64,000 nucleotides of DNA, from assembly GCA_947095585.1 (NCBI GenBank), contig OX352763.1, positions 50,448,329 through 50,512,328 on the forward strand. Reading direction: 5' to 3'. This DNA is from Nephrocerus scutellatus (Eukaryota; Arthropoda; Insecta; Diptera; Pipunculidae). Position numbers and translations under genes: made by a program. The stretch's first letter is position 1. Every line of letters starts with the position of its first letter. The notes below the pieces were generated by a model. It was not told the origin of the DNA and did no database searches. It saw only the letters and a program-made list of their open reading frames with translations. Shown here piece after piece: positions 43,815 through 54,267 of this stretch.

Positions 43815-44435
43815 CTAGCTGACCCGACAGACGTTGTCCTGTCCCACTTTCAATAAATTTGTTTGTGATCGTTTTGTGAACTTGTGAAAATATATTTGTT
43901 TTGCGATATCGCGTCACAGTATTAGTCACATCAGTATTAGCAGAAATACCCGGCGTTTCCCGGGTGTCCCATCCCACTGACCTCCCGCCCACTGACCTCC
44001 CGCCCACTGACATCCCGCCCACTGACCTCCCGCCCTCTGATCCAGGGAAAACTAAATTTTCCACCCCAGCGCCACCTATCTGGTCCAAACTTTGCCAACG
44101 ACTTTCTTTTTATTTAAATATTATATGGTGTGAATTTGAGCCAAATCGTTCCATAAATAAGAAATTTCGGAAAAAAAACGACACCAGCCACCTATCGGGT
44201 CCAAATTTTGCAACGACTTTCTTTTTATTTAACTACTATATGGTGTGAATTTGAGCCAAATCGTTCCATAAATAAGAATTTTCAAAAAAAAAAAAGACAC
44301 CAGCGCCACCTAGCGGGGACCAACTCAGAAATCATCGCGGGCTCATGCACAACAACTTTGCTAAAGATCATCACATGATCAAATGCATAGTTTACGATTC
44401 TATTGGAGTCAAACACACAGACATTAATTTTTATA
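43815..44435 (-). repeat. Helitron-like repeat, triplication unit 1
   Basis: It lies next to a (TA)n tract, with the CTAG terminus at 43815. It has four units of the 15-bp minisatellite (43977-44040) and the 110-bp block repeated. It is interrupted near its other end by a rosa-derived MITE at 44436. Confidence 0.8.
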
Positions 44436-44437
44436 TA

Positions 44438-44560
44438 GGGTGTTTTTTTGGGAGGTTTGTTTTTCCGTGTTTTTCCGATAGATGTCGTTTTATTTTATGA
44501 CAGTTGTTTTGACAGCTCAAAGTGGCATTTCTACTCAGTATTGTTTGGCAAATCATTATG

Positions 44561-44592
<32 letters not shown>

Positions 44593-44753
44593 ACATTTGT
44601 GAAAAATAGTCGTGGTAGCCATATGCCAGAAATTGTGTTTAAATGTTAAATGCCAAAAAATTATCTACCAAATAAAAAAAAATTTTGGTCATTTCATAAT
44701 TTTATATGTGTTTTATTCAAAAAAAAAATCGGCAACCTCTTAAAAAAACACCC
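44438..44753 (+). mobile_element. Rosa-derived MITE with poly(A) core, copy 1
   Basis: The left 120 bases match the left end of the mariner at 2132-2244, up to and including the transposase start codon, apart from a 10-base duplication (TTTTTCCGTG). Next come 30 A, then the last about 160 bases of the mariner (from TGACATTTGTGAAAAATAGT, 3269 onward) with the right inverted repeat. TA flanks are present. It is an internal deletion derivative that only rosa-type transposase could move. Confidence 0.93.
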
Positions 44754-45157
44754 GTTAGATATAAGGAGTGCGTCCATCTGCAGTCACTGCAGCCCAAACC
44801 ATAACATAAGCTGGTGATTGCTTGCGCATGGCAGCTCTTGTGTCCAAATTATCGTTGGACTTGTGCTCTAACCAAACACGATCATTTTGTTTATTCACAT
44901 ACTGTTCAATGGTGAAAATTTTCTCAAAAGAAAAGACAATTTTTGGAATCTCATCACGTTCGGCCAAGGCCTTCAATGCTCGTGTTCTTTCTGAATCAAA
45001 TAATCAGAGCCAAAGGAGGTCATATCGAGCAGTAACATGTTTTTCATAAAATGTATTATGTTTTCAACATATTCCACGAAACTTCAATAAAAAATAATCA
45101 AAATTAAAAAATTTACAGCGTTTTCATTTGGTAACACTTGGTCTCAGCCACCCTATA

Positions 45158-45811
45158 TATTCTTATATCCTTAAGACTATTCGGTTCTTACTTAATTATA
45201 TTATACTTATAATATTACTTATAATATTCTGGTTTATGCGCATGAAATGCGGGGAAACCAGCAGGTTTTGTTGCGTTCTAGGCTAATACCGTGTCCGTCG
45301 ACGCCAGTATTTGCATAGACTGCGAAATGGGGTGATGGGCGACTTCTGCTCTTTTCGTTGCTGCCATGAAATGGAGCACCTGAGCAGTGTTCGGGTGAAC
45401 GGCGCAGCACAATATGTCAAGGTATCGAGTTCGGCGACGCCGATAACTTGTTATATTGGAATAAAAGCGTTTCTTTTCTACGGAGATTGCTACTGTTATG
45501 GGAGTAATATGGACAGCCGGTGGTTTTGACAACCGATTTAGCGCAATATGGCAAAATACCGAGTTCGGCGACGCCGGTACTTTGCTATATTGGCAATAAC
45601 AATAAGATGAGTGTGATAACTCAAGCACTCGATTGTTATTTTAAAAATTTGTTCGTAAAGAACAGCGGTCAGCAAGGAGCTTTCCTTTTAGTAGAATTTG
45701 TTGTATACTACACCGTATTCTTCCTCTCGAGTAGATATCGCTGCCTACCGCAGTGTGTTCTACTCTAATTTTGTTGTGTGACGTAGTTGATTTTTACTCG
45801 ACTTCGTTACA
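45158..45811 (-). repeat. E-type LTR, triplication unit 2
   Basis: Essentially identical to 43018-43665, with the extra TTG near 45270. The minus-strand start TGTAACGAAG is at 45811. Confidence 0.8.
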
Positions 45812-45962
45812 TTCCCCCCCTACTTCGGGGTGGGGAAAAGTCGTAAGACACACTTATAGGCTAAAAATATTTTATTACAGGTTTGATAAGTACTAATTAA
45901 TGACTAAGGCAAGAATTCTATATTACAATTCTTATGTATATATATATATATATATATATATA

Positions 45963-46583
45963 CTAGCTGACCCGACAGACGTTGTCCTGTCCCACTTTCA
46001 ATAAATTTGTTTGTGATCGTTTTGTGAACTTGTGAAAATATATTTGTTTTGCGATATCGCGTCACAGTATTAGTCACATCAGTATTAGCAGAAATACCCG
46101 GCGTTTCCCGGGTGTCCCATCCCACTGACCTCCCGCCCACTGACCTCCCGCCCACTGACATCCCGCCCACTGACCTCCCGCCCTCTGATCCAGGGAAAAC
46201 TAAATTTTCCACCCCAGCGCCACCTATCTGGTCCAAACTTTGCCAACGACTTTCTTTTTATTTAAATATTATATGGTGTGAATTTGAGCCAAATCGTTCC
46301 ATAAATAAGAAATTTCGGAAAAAAAACGACACCAGCCACCTATCGGGTCCAAATTTTGCAACGACTTTCTTTTTATTTAACTACTATATGGTGTGAATTT
46401 GAGCCAAATCGTTCCATAAATAAGAATTTTCAAAAAAAAAAAAGACACCAGCGCCACCTAGCGGGGACCAACTCAGAAATCATCGCGGGCTCATGCACAA
46501 CAACTTTGCTAAAGATCATCACATGATCAAATGCATAGTTTACGATTCTATTGGAGTCAAACACACAGACATTAATTTTTATA
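45963..46583 (-). repeat. Helitron-like repeat, triplication unit 2
   Basis: Same as unit 1, again with four 15-bp minisatellite units and a MITE at its far end. Confidence 0.8.
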
Positions 46584-46585
46584 TA

Positions 46586-46708
46586 GGGTGTTTTTTTGGG
46601 AGGTTTGTTTTTCCGTGTTTTTCCGATAGATGTCGTTTTATTTTATGACAGTTGTTTTGACAGCTCAAAGTGGCATTTCTACTCAGTATTGTTTGGCAAA
46701 TCATTATG

Positions 46709-46741
<33 letters not shown>

Positions 46742-46902
46742 ACATTTGTGAAAAATAGTCGTGGTAGCCATATGCCAGAAATTGTGTTTAAATGTTAAAT
46801 GCCAAAAAATTATCTACCAAATAAAAAAAAATTTTGGTCATTTCATAATTTTATATGTGTTTTATTCAAAAAAAAAATCGGCAACCTCTTAAAAAAACAC
46901 CC
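46586..46902 (+). mobile_element. Rosa-derived MITE, copy 2
   Basis: Identical in structure to copy 1, with 31 A in the core. Confidence 0.93.
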
Positions 46903-47306
46903 GTTAGATATAAGGAGTGCGTCCATCTGCAGTCACTGCAGCCCAAACCATAACATAAGCTGGTGATTGCTTGCGCATGGCAGCTCTTGTGTCCAAATTA
47001 TCGTTGGACTTGTGCTCTAACCAAACACGATCATTTTGTTTATTCACATACTGTTCAATGGTGAAAATTTTCTCAAAAGAAAAGACAATTTTTGGAATCT
47101 CATCACGTTCGGCCAAGGCCTTCAATGCTCGTGTTCTTTCTGAATCAAATAATCAGAGCCAAAGGAGGTCATATCGAGCAGTAACATGTTTTTCATAAAA
47201 TGTATTATGTTTTCAACATATTCCACGAAACTTCAATAAAAAATAATCAAAATTAAAAAATTTACAGCGTTTTCATTTGGTAACACTTGGTCTCAGCCAC
47301 CCTATA

Positions 47307-47960
47307 TATTCTTATATCCTTAAGACTATTCGGTTCTTACTTAATTATATTATACTTATAATATTACTTATAATATTCTGGTTTATGCGCATGAAATGCG
47401 GGGAAACCAGCAGGTTTTGTTGCGTTCTAGGCTAATACCGTGTCCGTCGACGCCAGTATTTGCATAGACTGCGAAATGGGGTGATGGGCGACTTCTGCTC
47501 TTTTCGTTGCTGCCATGAAATGGAGCACCTGAGCAGTGTTCGGGTGAACGGCGCAGCACAATATGTCAAGGTATCGAGTTCGGCGACGCCGATAACTTGT
47601 TATATTGGAATAAAAGCGTTTCTTTTCTACGGAGATTGCTACTGTTATGGGAGTAATATGGACAGCCGGTGGTTTTGACAACCGATTTAGCGCAATATGG
47701 CAAAATACCGAGTTCGGCGACGCCGGTACTTTGCTATATTGGCAATAACAATAAGATGAGTGTGATAACTCAAGCACTCGATTGTTATTTTAAAAATTTG
47801 TTCGTAAAGAACAGCGGTCAGCAAGGAGCTTTCCTTTTAGTAGAATTTGTTGTATACTACACCGTATTCTTCCTCTCGAGTAGATATCGCTGCCTACCGC
47901 AGTGTGTTCTACTCTAATTTTGTTGTGTGACGTAGTTGATTTTTACTCGACTTCGTTACA
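47307..47960 (-). repeat. E-type LTR, unit 3; 3' LTR of element E
   Basis: This LTR is followed to the right by the E 3' leader, a Helitron-like insertion and then the E gag region. It is therefore the 3' LTR of the E copy whose 5' LTR lies at 52261-52914. The start TGTAACGAAG is at 47960, preceded by the polypurine tract. Confidence 0.8.
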
Positions 47961-48717
47961 TTCCCCCCCTACTTCGGGGTGGGGAAAAGTCGTAAGACAC
48001 ACTTATAGGCTAAAAATATTTTATTACAGGTTTGATAAGTACTAATTAATGACTAAGGCAAGAATTCTATATTACAATTCTTATGTATATATATATATAT
48101 ATATATATACTAGCTGACCCGACAGACGTTGTCCTGTCCCACTTTCAATAAATTTGTTTGTGATCGTTTTGTGAACTTGTGAAAATATATTTGTTTTGCG
48201 ATATCGCGTCACAGTATTAGTCACATCAGTATTAGCAGAAATACCCGGCGTTTCCCGGGTGTCCCATCCCACTGACCTCCCGCCCACTGACCTCCCGCCC
48301 ACTGACATCCCGCCCTCTGATCCAGGGAAAACTAAATTTTCCACCCCAGCGCCACCTATCTGGTCCAAACTTTGCCAACGACTTTCTTTTTATTTAAATA
48401 TTATATGGTGTGAATTTGAGCCAAATCGTTCCATAAATAAGAAATTTCGGAAAAAAAACGACACCAGCCACCTATCGGGTCCAAATTTTGCAACGACTTT
48501 CTTTTTATTTAACTACTATATGGTGTGAATTTGAGCCAAATCGTTCCATAAATAAGAATTTTCAAAAAAAAAAACGACACCAGCGCCACCTAGCGGGGAC
48601 CAACTCAGAAATCATCGCGGGCTCATGCACAACAACTTTGCTAAAGATCATCACATGATCAAATGCATAGTTTACGATTCTATTGGAGTCAAACACACAG
48701 ACATTAATTTTTATATA

Positions 48718-48886
48718 GGGTGTTTTTTTGGGAGGTTTGTTTTTCCGTGTTTTTCCGATAGATGTCGTTTTATTTTATGACAGTTGTTTTGACAGCTCAA
48801 AGTGGCATTTCTACTCAGTATTGTTTGGCAAATCATTATGAAAAAAAAAAAATGACATTTGTGAAAAATAGTCGTGGTAGCCATAT
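48718..48886 (+). mobile_element. Rosa-derived MITE, copy 3, truncated
   Basis: Same left part as copies 1 and 2 but with only 12 A. It breaks off after GTCGTGGTAGCCATAT, where an inverted copy begins. Confidence 0.9.
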
Positions 48887-48896
48887 TATATCTAAC

Positions 48897-49056
48897 GGGT
48901 GTTTTTTTAAGAGGTTGCCGATTTTTTTTTGAATAAAACACATATAAAATTATGAAATGACCAAAATTTTTTTTTATTTGGTAGATAATTTTTTGGCATT
49001 TAACATTTAAACACAATTTCTGGCATATGGCTACCACGACTATTTTTCACAAATGT

Positions 49057-49092
<36 letters not shown>

Positions 49093-49205
49093 CATAATGA
49101 TTTGCCAAACAATACTGAGTAGAAATGCCACTTTGAGCTGTCAAAACAACTGTCATAAAATAAAACGACATCTATCGGAAAAACAAACCTCCCAAAAAAA
49201 CACCC
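48897..49205 (-). mobile_element. Rosa-derived MITE, copy 4, inverted
   Basis: A complete copy on the minus strand with 34 T (A on its own strand) in the core. It starts GGGTGTTTTTTTAAGAGG at 48897 and ends CACCC at 49205, followed by TA. With copy 3 it makes an imperfect inverted repeat of about 490 bases. Confidence 0.93.
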
Positions 49206-49613
49206 TATATATATAGAAGAATAGAAGAAGATATATATCAGATATTTATGATAATGTTTATATATCTAAAAAAATTCTCTCGTATGGCGTGGTCACTCTA
49301 TTCCTTCTTATTTCTTACTAGGTGGTCTAAGACCTTTATTGCCTAGTGCCAATCACCGGTACGAGTTACAAAAAACTTTTGTTAGAAAAAAAATGTTGTG
49401 TGGGTTGTTTTTTTTTGTTTGTTCTTTTCTTCTTTGTTCTTTCTTTTCTTTTCATTTTATGTTTCGTATAAGCTTAAGTCTACCAAAAAAATAAGAATAA
49501 TAAATAATAAAAATAAATAAGAATAAAATAAATATATATATAATAGAATAATAGAAATAAAGATAATAATTCATTTTTAATTCATAATTTTTTCGTTTTA
49601 ATATTTAATTTTT
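49206..49613. other. E internal non-coding region
   Basis: AT-rich sequence with (AATAA)n runs, repeated almost identically at 63541-63990. No coding region was recognised. Confidence 0.7.
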
Positions 49614-50744
49614 TTAATTTTCATTTCCTTTTTTTATATTTTTTTTTCCTTTTGTTTTAATATATTTTTTAATTTTTTTTATATATATAACAACAGTAAC
49701 AATAGTAATAATAATAATACTAATAATAAGTCTAATAGAAAAAGAAATGATGTTAAATGTTGCTTCCACGTTGCCAAATGGTGGGTGTCGGTTTGGATGA
49801 TGGTGATAGCGGTGGTCATCATCAGAGCGGTAGTCGTCTTCGATGTTGAGCGGTGTGGTCGGTGCAGGTATTGTCCTTGCAGTTTTACTTCTGGTATTGG
49901 TTTTTGCCAACTTCGGAGTAGTAGTAATTTCTGTGAAGGTCTCGGTCATCGGAGCGGTAGTACTTTCTGGAACGGTATCGGTAATTGGAGTGGTAGTACT
50001 TTCTGGAACGGCATCGGTAATCGAGGTTGTAGTACTTTCTGGAACGGTATCGGTGATCGGAGCGGTATAACTTTCTGGAACGGTATCGGTAATCGGGGTT
50101 GTAGTACTTTCTGGAACGGTATCGGTTATCGGAGCCGTAGTCATCTTCTGAACGTGAATAACCTTCGGAGTCGGTAGATTCAAAGACAGCAACTTTTGTA
50201 TCGTAGTGATCAGCCGTGGTGATGGTTTACATGACAGCGGTATCTGTCTTGACGGTTTTATTATAAGAAGTGGTGACGGTTTATTTGACAGCGGTATCTG
50301 TCTTAGCGGTTTTATTAAGGAATGCGGTGACGGTTTATTCGACAGCGGTATCTGTCTTGGCGGTTTTATTATAAAATTTGGTGACGGTTTATTCGACAGC
50401 GGTATCTGTCTTGACGGTTTTATTATAAAATGCGGTACTCCCTCGGCTGAGTCTACGTTGTGTTGTTGATCGGTGCGACCTAAGAGGCGATTGTTTAGAT
50501 CAGGGCAGGTACGGTGGGTGTGTCCAAGCTGTCCGCACGTCCTACAACTTGTCATTTTTGTCGGTTTGACTGGTTGTAATGGGAAGTGCGGGTGGAAATG
50601 CTGGGCGTCTGGCTTCAACTGGTTTGTTGACCATTTGGACGACCGGCGATCGCCAGTTTGGAATGCCTGATCGGGCTGCTTGTTCAACTGGTCGGATGGA
50701 TCGGACAGCTGGTCTAGTCGGTTTATGATGTTGATATGGTACAT
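49614..50744 (-). CDS. Element E gag, C-terminal region with repeats and membrane segment
   Basis: An open frame of 376 codons that continues gag from the right after a frame break. It contains one CCHC knuckle (CRTCGQLGHTHRTC), four 18-residue repeats built on FIIKPSRQIPLSNKPSP, and six 12-residue repeats built on TTPITDTVPEST. A His/Asp-rich segment (DDDHRYHHHP), a hydrophobic stretch (FNIISFSIRLIISIIIITIV) and a Lys-rich tail follow. The hydrophobic part is encoded by an (ATT)n microsatellite, so it may be a chance extension rather than a selected membrane anchor. Gag would package element RNA. No protease motif follows. I am sure of the gag origin and less sure that the tail is functional. 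Confidence 0.65.
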   Translation of the reverse strand: MYHINIINRLDQLSDPSDQLNKQPDQAFQTGDRRSSKWSTNQLKPDAQHFHPHFPLQPVKPTKMTSCRTCGQLGHTHRTCPDLNNRLLGRTDQQHNVDSAEGVPHFIIKPSRQIPLSNKPSPNFIIKPPRQIPLSNKPSPHSLIKPLRQIPLSNKPSPLLIIKPSRQIPLSCKPSPRLITTIQKLLSLNLPTPKVIHVQKMTTAPITDTVPESTTTPITDTVPESYTAPITDTVPESTTTSITDAVPESTTTPITDTVPESTTAPMTETFTEITTTPKLAKTNTRSKTARTIPAPTTPLNIEDDYRSDDDHRYHHHPNRHPPFGNVEATFNIISFSIRLIISIIIITIVTVVIYIKKIKKYIKTKGKKNIKKGNEN

Positions 50745-52004
50745 TACGGGTGATCAGTAAATGATGCGGATATGTTACATCATTGGCCATTAGCTGCTTG
50801 AAGATATCTCATTTCTGGTTCTGACTGGTGCGGATATATTACATTGTTCGTCAAAGGTTGATATGAAGATGTCATATTTCTGGTGTATGACTGATGCGGA
50901 TATGTTACATCGTTGGCCACGGGCTGATATGCAGATGTCATATTTCTGGTGTGTGACGGGTGCGGATATGTTACATTGTTGGGCACGGGTTGATATGAAT
51001 ATTTCATATTTCTAGTGTGTGACTGGTGCGGATATGTTACATCGTTGGCCACGGGTTGATGTGACCAAATCGGTCGAGCGGACTGGATGGGCATATGGTA
51101 TGGAGCGTCTATGGGTTGAGGCGCTGGTTGACTGTGTTGTACTGGTGATACATTTGGTCGAAACGGAGGTGCGGAGTGGCGGAATGGTGGAACGGTAGGG
51201 CGTAGCGGCAATGGTCAGTTTTGTGTCTGAGTGGGTCGTGATGGATGCTGTTCTGCCACTAGGCACTCAAAATCCTCAATTAACGCGGTTAGTTCGGACA
51301 AGGTGGCGAACTCTCTTCGCGTTATGTAGTGCCGGTAGTGGGGGCGCAGGTTGTCATAGATCCGAACAAGCTTTTCTTCGGCTGGCATCGAGGTATGCCA
51401 TCGCATTAGGGCTTGAATTGAAGTTAGGTATTCCTTGCCCTTTTCTCGATTGTTTTGAGTGCGACTACGGATGCGATCGAGTAGATGATGGTGGTAGGAA
51501 AAAGCGGCGTAGTTCATCGCTAAATGCGTCCCAGGAACCTAGCAACTCTTTGTTATTCCGGTACCACACCAACGCGTTCCCTTTCAACAGCTCGGGTAGT
51601 GTACGGACAATGCGGTCGAGAGGTAGTTGGTAGCATTCGGCCAACTCTTCGACGCGTTCCAAAAATTCCAGGGGATTATAAGTACCGCCGTCGTACCTTA
51701 CGTTCCATTTCCGTACCTTATCCATTACATCCGCGTCCGACGGTCGGTATGCGAATGGTTGCGAAGTACTTGGATTTACTCCTGGATAGATAATTGTCGA
51801 TGCTTCGTAATGTCGGTTGGTTGGATTTGGTACACGCAGGTCCTCGCCTGGGTTCATTTTCTTTACTTCGGTGCTCAACCTTTTGCGTAGCTCGTCGACG
51901 GTGCCCGTTGGGTCGATACCACGACGCTCTAACTCGTTAACCAACTCCTCCTTGCGGAGAGAGTACACAGCTAAGGCGCTTAGTTCGGGCTCTATGGTGG
52001 CCAT
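50542..52004 (-). pseudogene. Element E gag, N-terminal and capsid region
   Basis: The ATG at 52004 opens MATIEPELSALAVYSLRKEE, a SAP-like start shared with the fragment at 32765. The capsid part (VRKWNVRYDGGTYNPLEFLE, then LPELLKGNALVWYRNN) runs to a frame break near 51500. KLVRIYDNLRPHYRHYITRR and SELTALIEDFE then continue to a stop at 51215. After it come four 22-residue repeats around NDVTYPHQSHTRNM (51070-50800) and another frame break near 50785. The repeats are Tyr/Pro/His-rich and low-complexity. Confidence 0.75.
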
Positions 52005-52079
52005 TTTATGAAATCGATTCGCTAAATTTCTGCTGCATGGTGGGTGTCTCGGCTGAACGGTTTTCTGCTCTATGGGAAA

Positions 52080-52245
52080 TCTGGTGTATACATATATGTA
52101 TACCTAAAATAAATTCTGGTCGGACGGTGATGCGACTATTCTAGTCATACGGTGTATATATAAATGTATGTATATATATTCTGGTCAGACGGTAATGCGA
52201 CTATTCTAGTCGTCTTGATATATATATATATATATTATAATTGGT
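52080..52245. repeat. Leader repeats of element E
   Basis: TTCTGGTC(A/G)GACGGT(A/G)ATGCGACTATTCTAGTC occurs twice (52111 and 52181), separated by a TATATATAAATGTATG microsatellite. This lies between the 5' LTR and gag. A primer-binding site could not be identified with confidence. Confidence 0.65.
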
Positions 52246-52260
52246 TTTATTTTATTCATT

Positions 52261-52914
52261 GTTCTTATATCCTTAAGACTATTCGGTTCTTACTTAATTA
52301 TATCATACTTATAATACTCCTTATAATATTCTGGTTTATGCCCATGAAATGCGGGGAAACCAGCGGGGTTTGGTTGCATTCTAGGGTAATACTGTGTCCG
52401 TCGACGCCAGTATTTGCATAGACTGCGAAAGGGGGTGATGGCCGACTTCTGCTGTTTTCGTTGCTGCCAAGAAATGGAGCACCTGAGCAGTGTTCGGGTG
52501 AACGGCGCAGCACAATATGTCAAGGTATCGAGTTCAACGACGCCGATAACTTGTTATATTGGAATAAAAGCGTTTCTTTTCTACGGAGATTGCTACTGTT
52601 ATGGGAGTAATATGGACAGCCGGTGGTTTTGACAACCGATTTAGCGCAATATGGCAAAATACCGAGTTCGGCGACGCCGGTACTTTGCTATATTGGCAAT
52701 AACAATAAGATGAGTGTGATAACTCAAGCACTCGATTGTTATTTTAAAAATTTGTTCGTAAAGAACAGCGGTCAGCAAGGAGCTTTCCTTTTAGGAGAAT
52801 TTGTTGTATACTACACCGTATTCTTCCTCTCGAGTAGATATCGCTGCCTACCGCAGTGTGTTCTACTCTAATTTTGTTGTGTGACGTAGTTGATTTTTAC
52901 TCGACTTCGTTACA
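52261..52914 (-). repeat. E-type LTR, 5' LTR of element E
   Basis: About 95 percent similar to the three LTRs of the triplication, with changes such as GGGGTTTGGTTGCATTC near 52365 and GTTCAACG in the first hairpin. It is followed to the right by another E 3' leader, so it is shared between two tandem E copies. Confidence 0.8.
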
Positions 52915-53061
52915 TTCCCCCCCTACTTCGGGGTGGGGAAAAGTCGTAAGACACACTTATAGGCTAAAAATATTTTATTACAGGTTAGATAAGTACTAAT
53001 TAATGACTAAGGCAAGATTTCTATATTACAATTCTTATGTATATATATATACATATATATA

Positions 53062-53557
53062 CTAGCTGACCCGACAGACGTTGTCCTGTCCCACTTTCAA
53101 TAAATTTGTTTGTGATCGTTTTGTGAACTTGTGAAAAGCTATTTGTTTTGTGATATCGCGTCACAGTATTAGTCACATCAGTATTAGCAGAAATACCCGG
53201 CGTTTCCCGGGTGTCCCATCCCACTGACCTCCCGCCCACTGACCTCCCGCCCTCTGATACAGGGAAAACTAAATTTTCCACCCCAGCGCCACCTATCTGG
53301 TCCAAATTTTGCCAACGACTTTCTTTTTATTTAAATATTATATGGTGTGAATTTGAGCCAAATCGTTCCATAAATAAGAAATTTCGGAAAAAAAAACGAC
53401 ACCAGCGCCACCTATTGGGTCCAAATTTTGTCAACGACTTTCTTTTTATTTAACTACTATATGGTGTGAATTTGAGCCAAATCGTTCCATAAATAAGAAT
53501 TAAAAAAATAAATAAAAAAAACGACACCAGCGCCACCTAGCGGGGACCAACTCAGAA
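53062..53557 (-). repeat. Helitron-like repeat in the right-hand E copy
   Basis: It has two 15-bp minisatellite units. The far end is missing; it joins directly to a fragment of E gag at about 53558. Confidence 0.8.
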
Positions 53558-53943
53558 AATAACAACAGTAACAATAGTAATAATAATAATACTAATAATA
53601 AGTCTAATAGAAAAAGAAATGATGTTAAATGTTGTTTCCACGTTGCCAAATGGTGGGTGTCGGTCTGGATGATGGTGATAGCGGTGGTCATCATCAGAGC
53701 GGTAGTGATTTATGAAGCGGTAGTCGCCTTCGATGTTGAGCGGTGTGGTCGGTGCAGGTATTGTCATTGCAGTTTTACTTCTGGTATTGGTTTTGCCAAC
53801 TTCGGAGTGGTAGTAATTTCTGTGAAGGTCTCGGTCATCGGAGCGGTAGTACTTTCTGGAACGGTATCGGTAATTGGAGTGGTAGTACTTTCTGGAACGG
53901 CATCGGTAATCGAGGTTGTAGTACTTTCTGGAACGGTATCCCT
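53558..53943 (-). pseudogene. Second partial copy of element E gag tail
   Basis: Matches 49690-50090: the DDDHRYHHHP segment, the hydrophobic (ATT)n-encoded stretch and three 12-residue TVPEST repeats. It differs by a 12-base in-frame insertion (an INHY-like segment) near 53705. It breaks into E 3' leader at 53944. Confidence 0.85.
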
Positions 53944-54267
53944 ACTTTTTTTTTTTACCTTTTATTACAGGTTAGATAAGTACTAATTAATGACTAAGGC
54001 AAGATTTCTATATTACAATTCTTATGTATATATATTGTAACGAGGTTTTCCCAGCCGGGGTATCCTCAGTGTGACCAGGGTTCGTTGATTAAAAGGGTCG
54101 TTACAATAAAAGATTTATTTTGTTAGGAACTCTGAATTCGATGTTTTATTTTCCTTTCGTTTTAAAAAAAGATGACAATTGATTTTGGAAAATTAATTAA
54201 TTTGACTTAGGTCTTAGATGTGTCCTGTGTGTCCTGCGGTTTTGATGTCTTGGTCCAGAGGGATCGA

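Larger units (their letters stand above)
42622..48886 (+). repeat. Tandem triplication, unit about 2.15 kb
   Basis: Unit starts (GAGTGCGTCCATCTGCAG) lie at 42623, 44766 and 46915, spaced 2143 and 2149 bases. Each unit contains, in order, the right half of the foldback mariner, an E-type LTR, the E 3' leader, a Helitron-like repeat and a rosa-derived MITE. The units are almost identical. Differences include a 3-base TTG near 43130 missing from unit 1, A/C near 42920, the number of minisatellite units and the poly(A) length in the MITE. Units 2 and 3 share the first two variants. Confidence 0.93.
48110..49213 (-). repeat. Helitron-like repeat, unit 3, with MITE insertions
   Basis: It has three 15-bp minisatellite units, one fewer than units 1 and 2. 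Its far end after the MITEs reads TATATATAGAAGAATAG, matching the uninterrupted copy at 63541, which serves as the empty site. Confidence 0.8.
47307..52914 (-). mobile_element. Element E: gag-only LTR retroelement with nested insertions
   Basis: Two similar LTRs (about 654 bp) bound an internal region that holds a gag-like gene (52004-49614) and about 500 bases of non-coding sequence, but no protease, RT, RNase H or integrase. The 3' leader is interrupted by the Helitron-like repeat and two rosa-derived MITEs (48110-49213). A second, partial E copy lies to the right (52915-54035, resuming at 63549). The lack of pol means it would need a relative for reverse transcription and integration. Confidence 0.75.

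Noticed and set aside
43901..44248. Frames with TDLPPTDLPP or SVGGRSVGG repeats in the Helitron-like copies
   Set aside because: Translations of the 15-bp minisatellite; no start context or conservation beyond the repeat.
49785..50469. Gly/Trp/Asn-rich plus-strand frames opposite E gag
   Set aside because: Antisense readings of the coding tandem repeats; the minus strand has the gag knuckle and continuous gag order.
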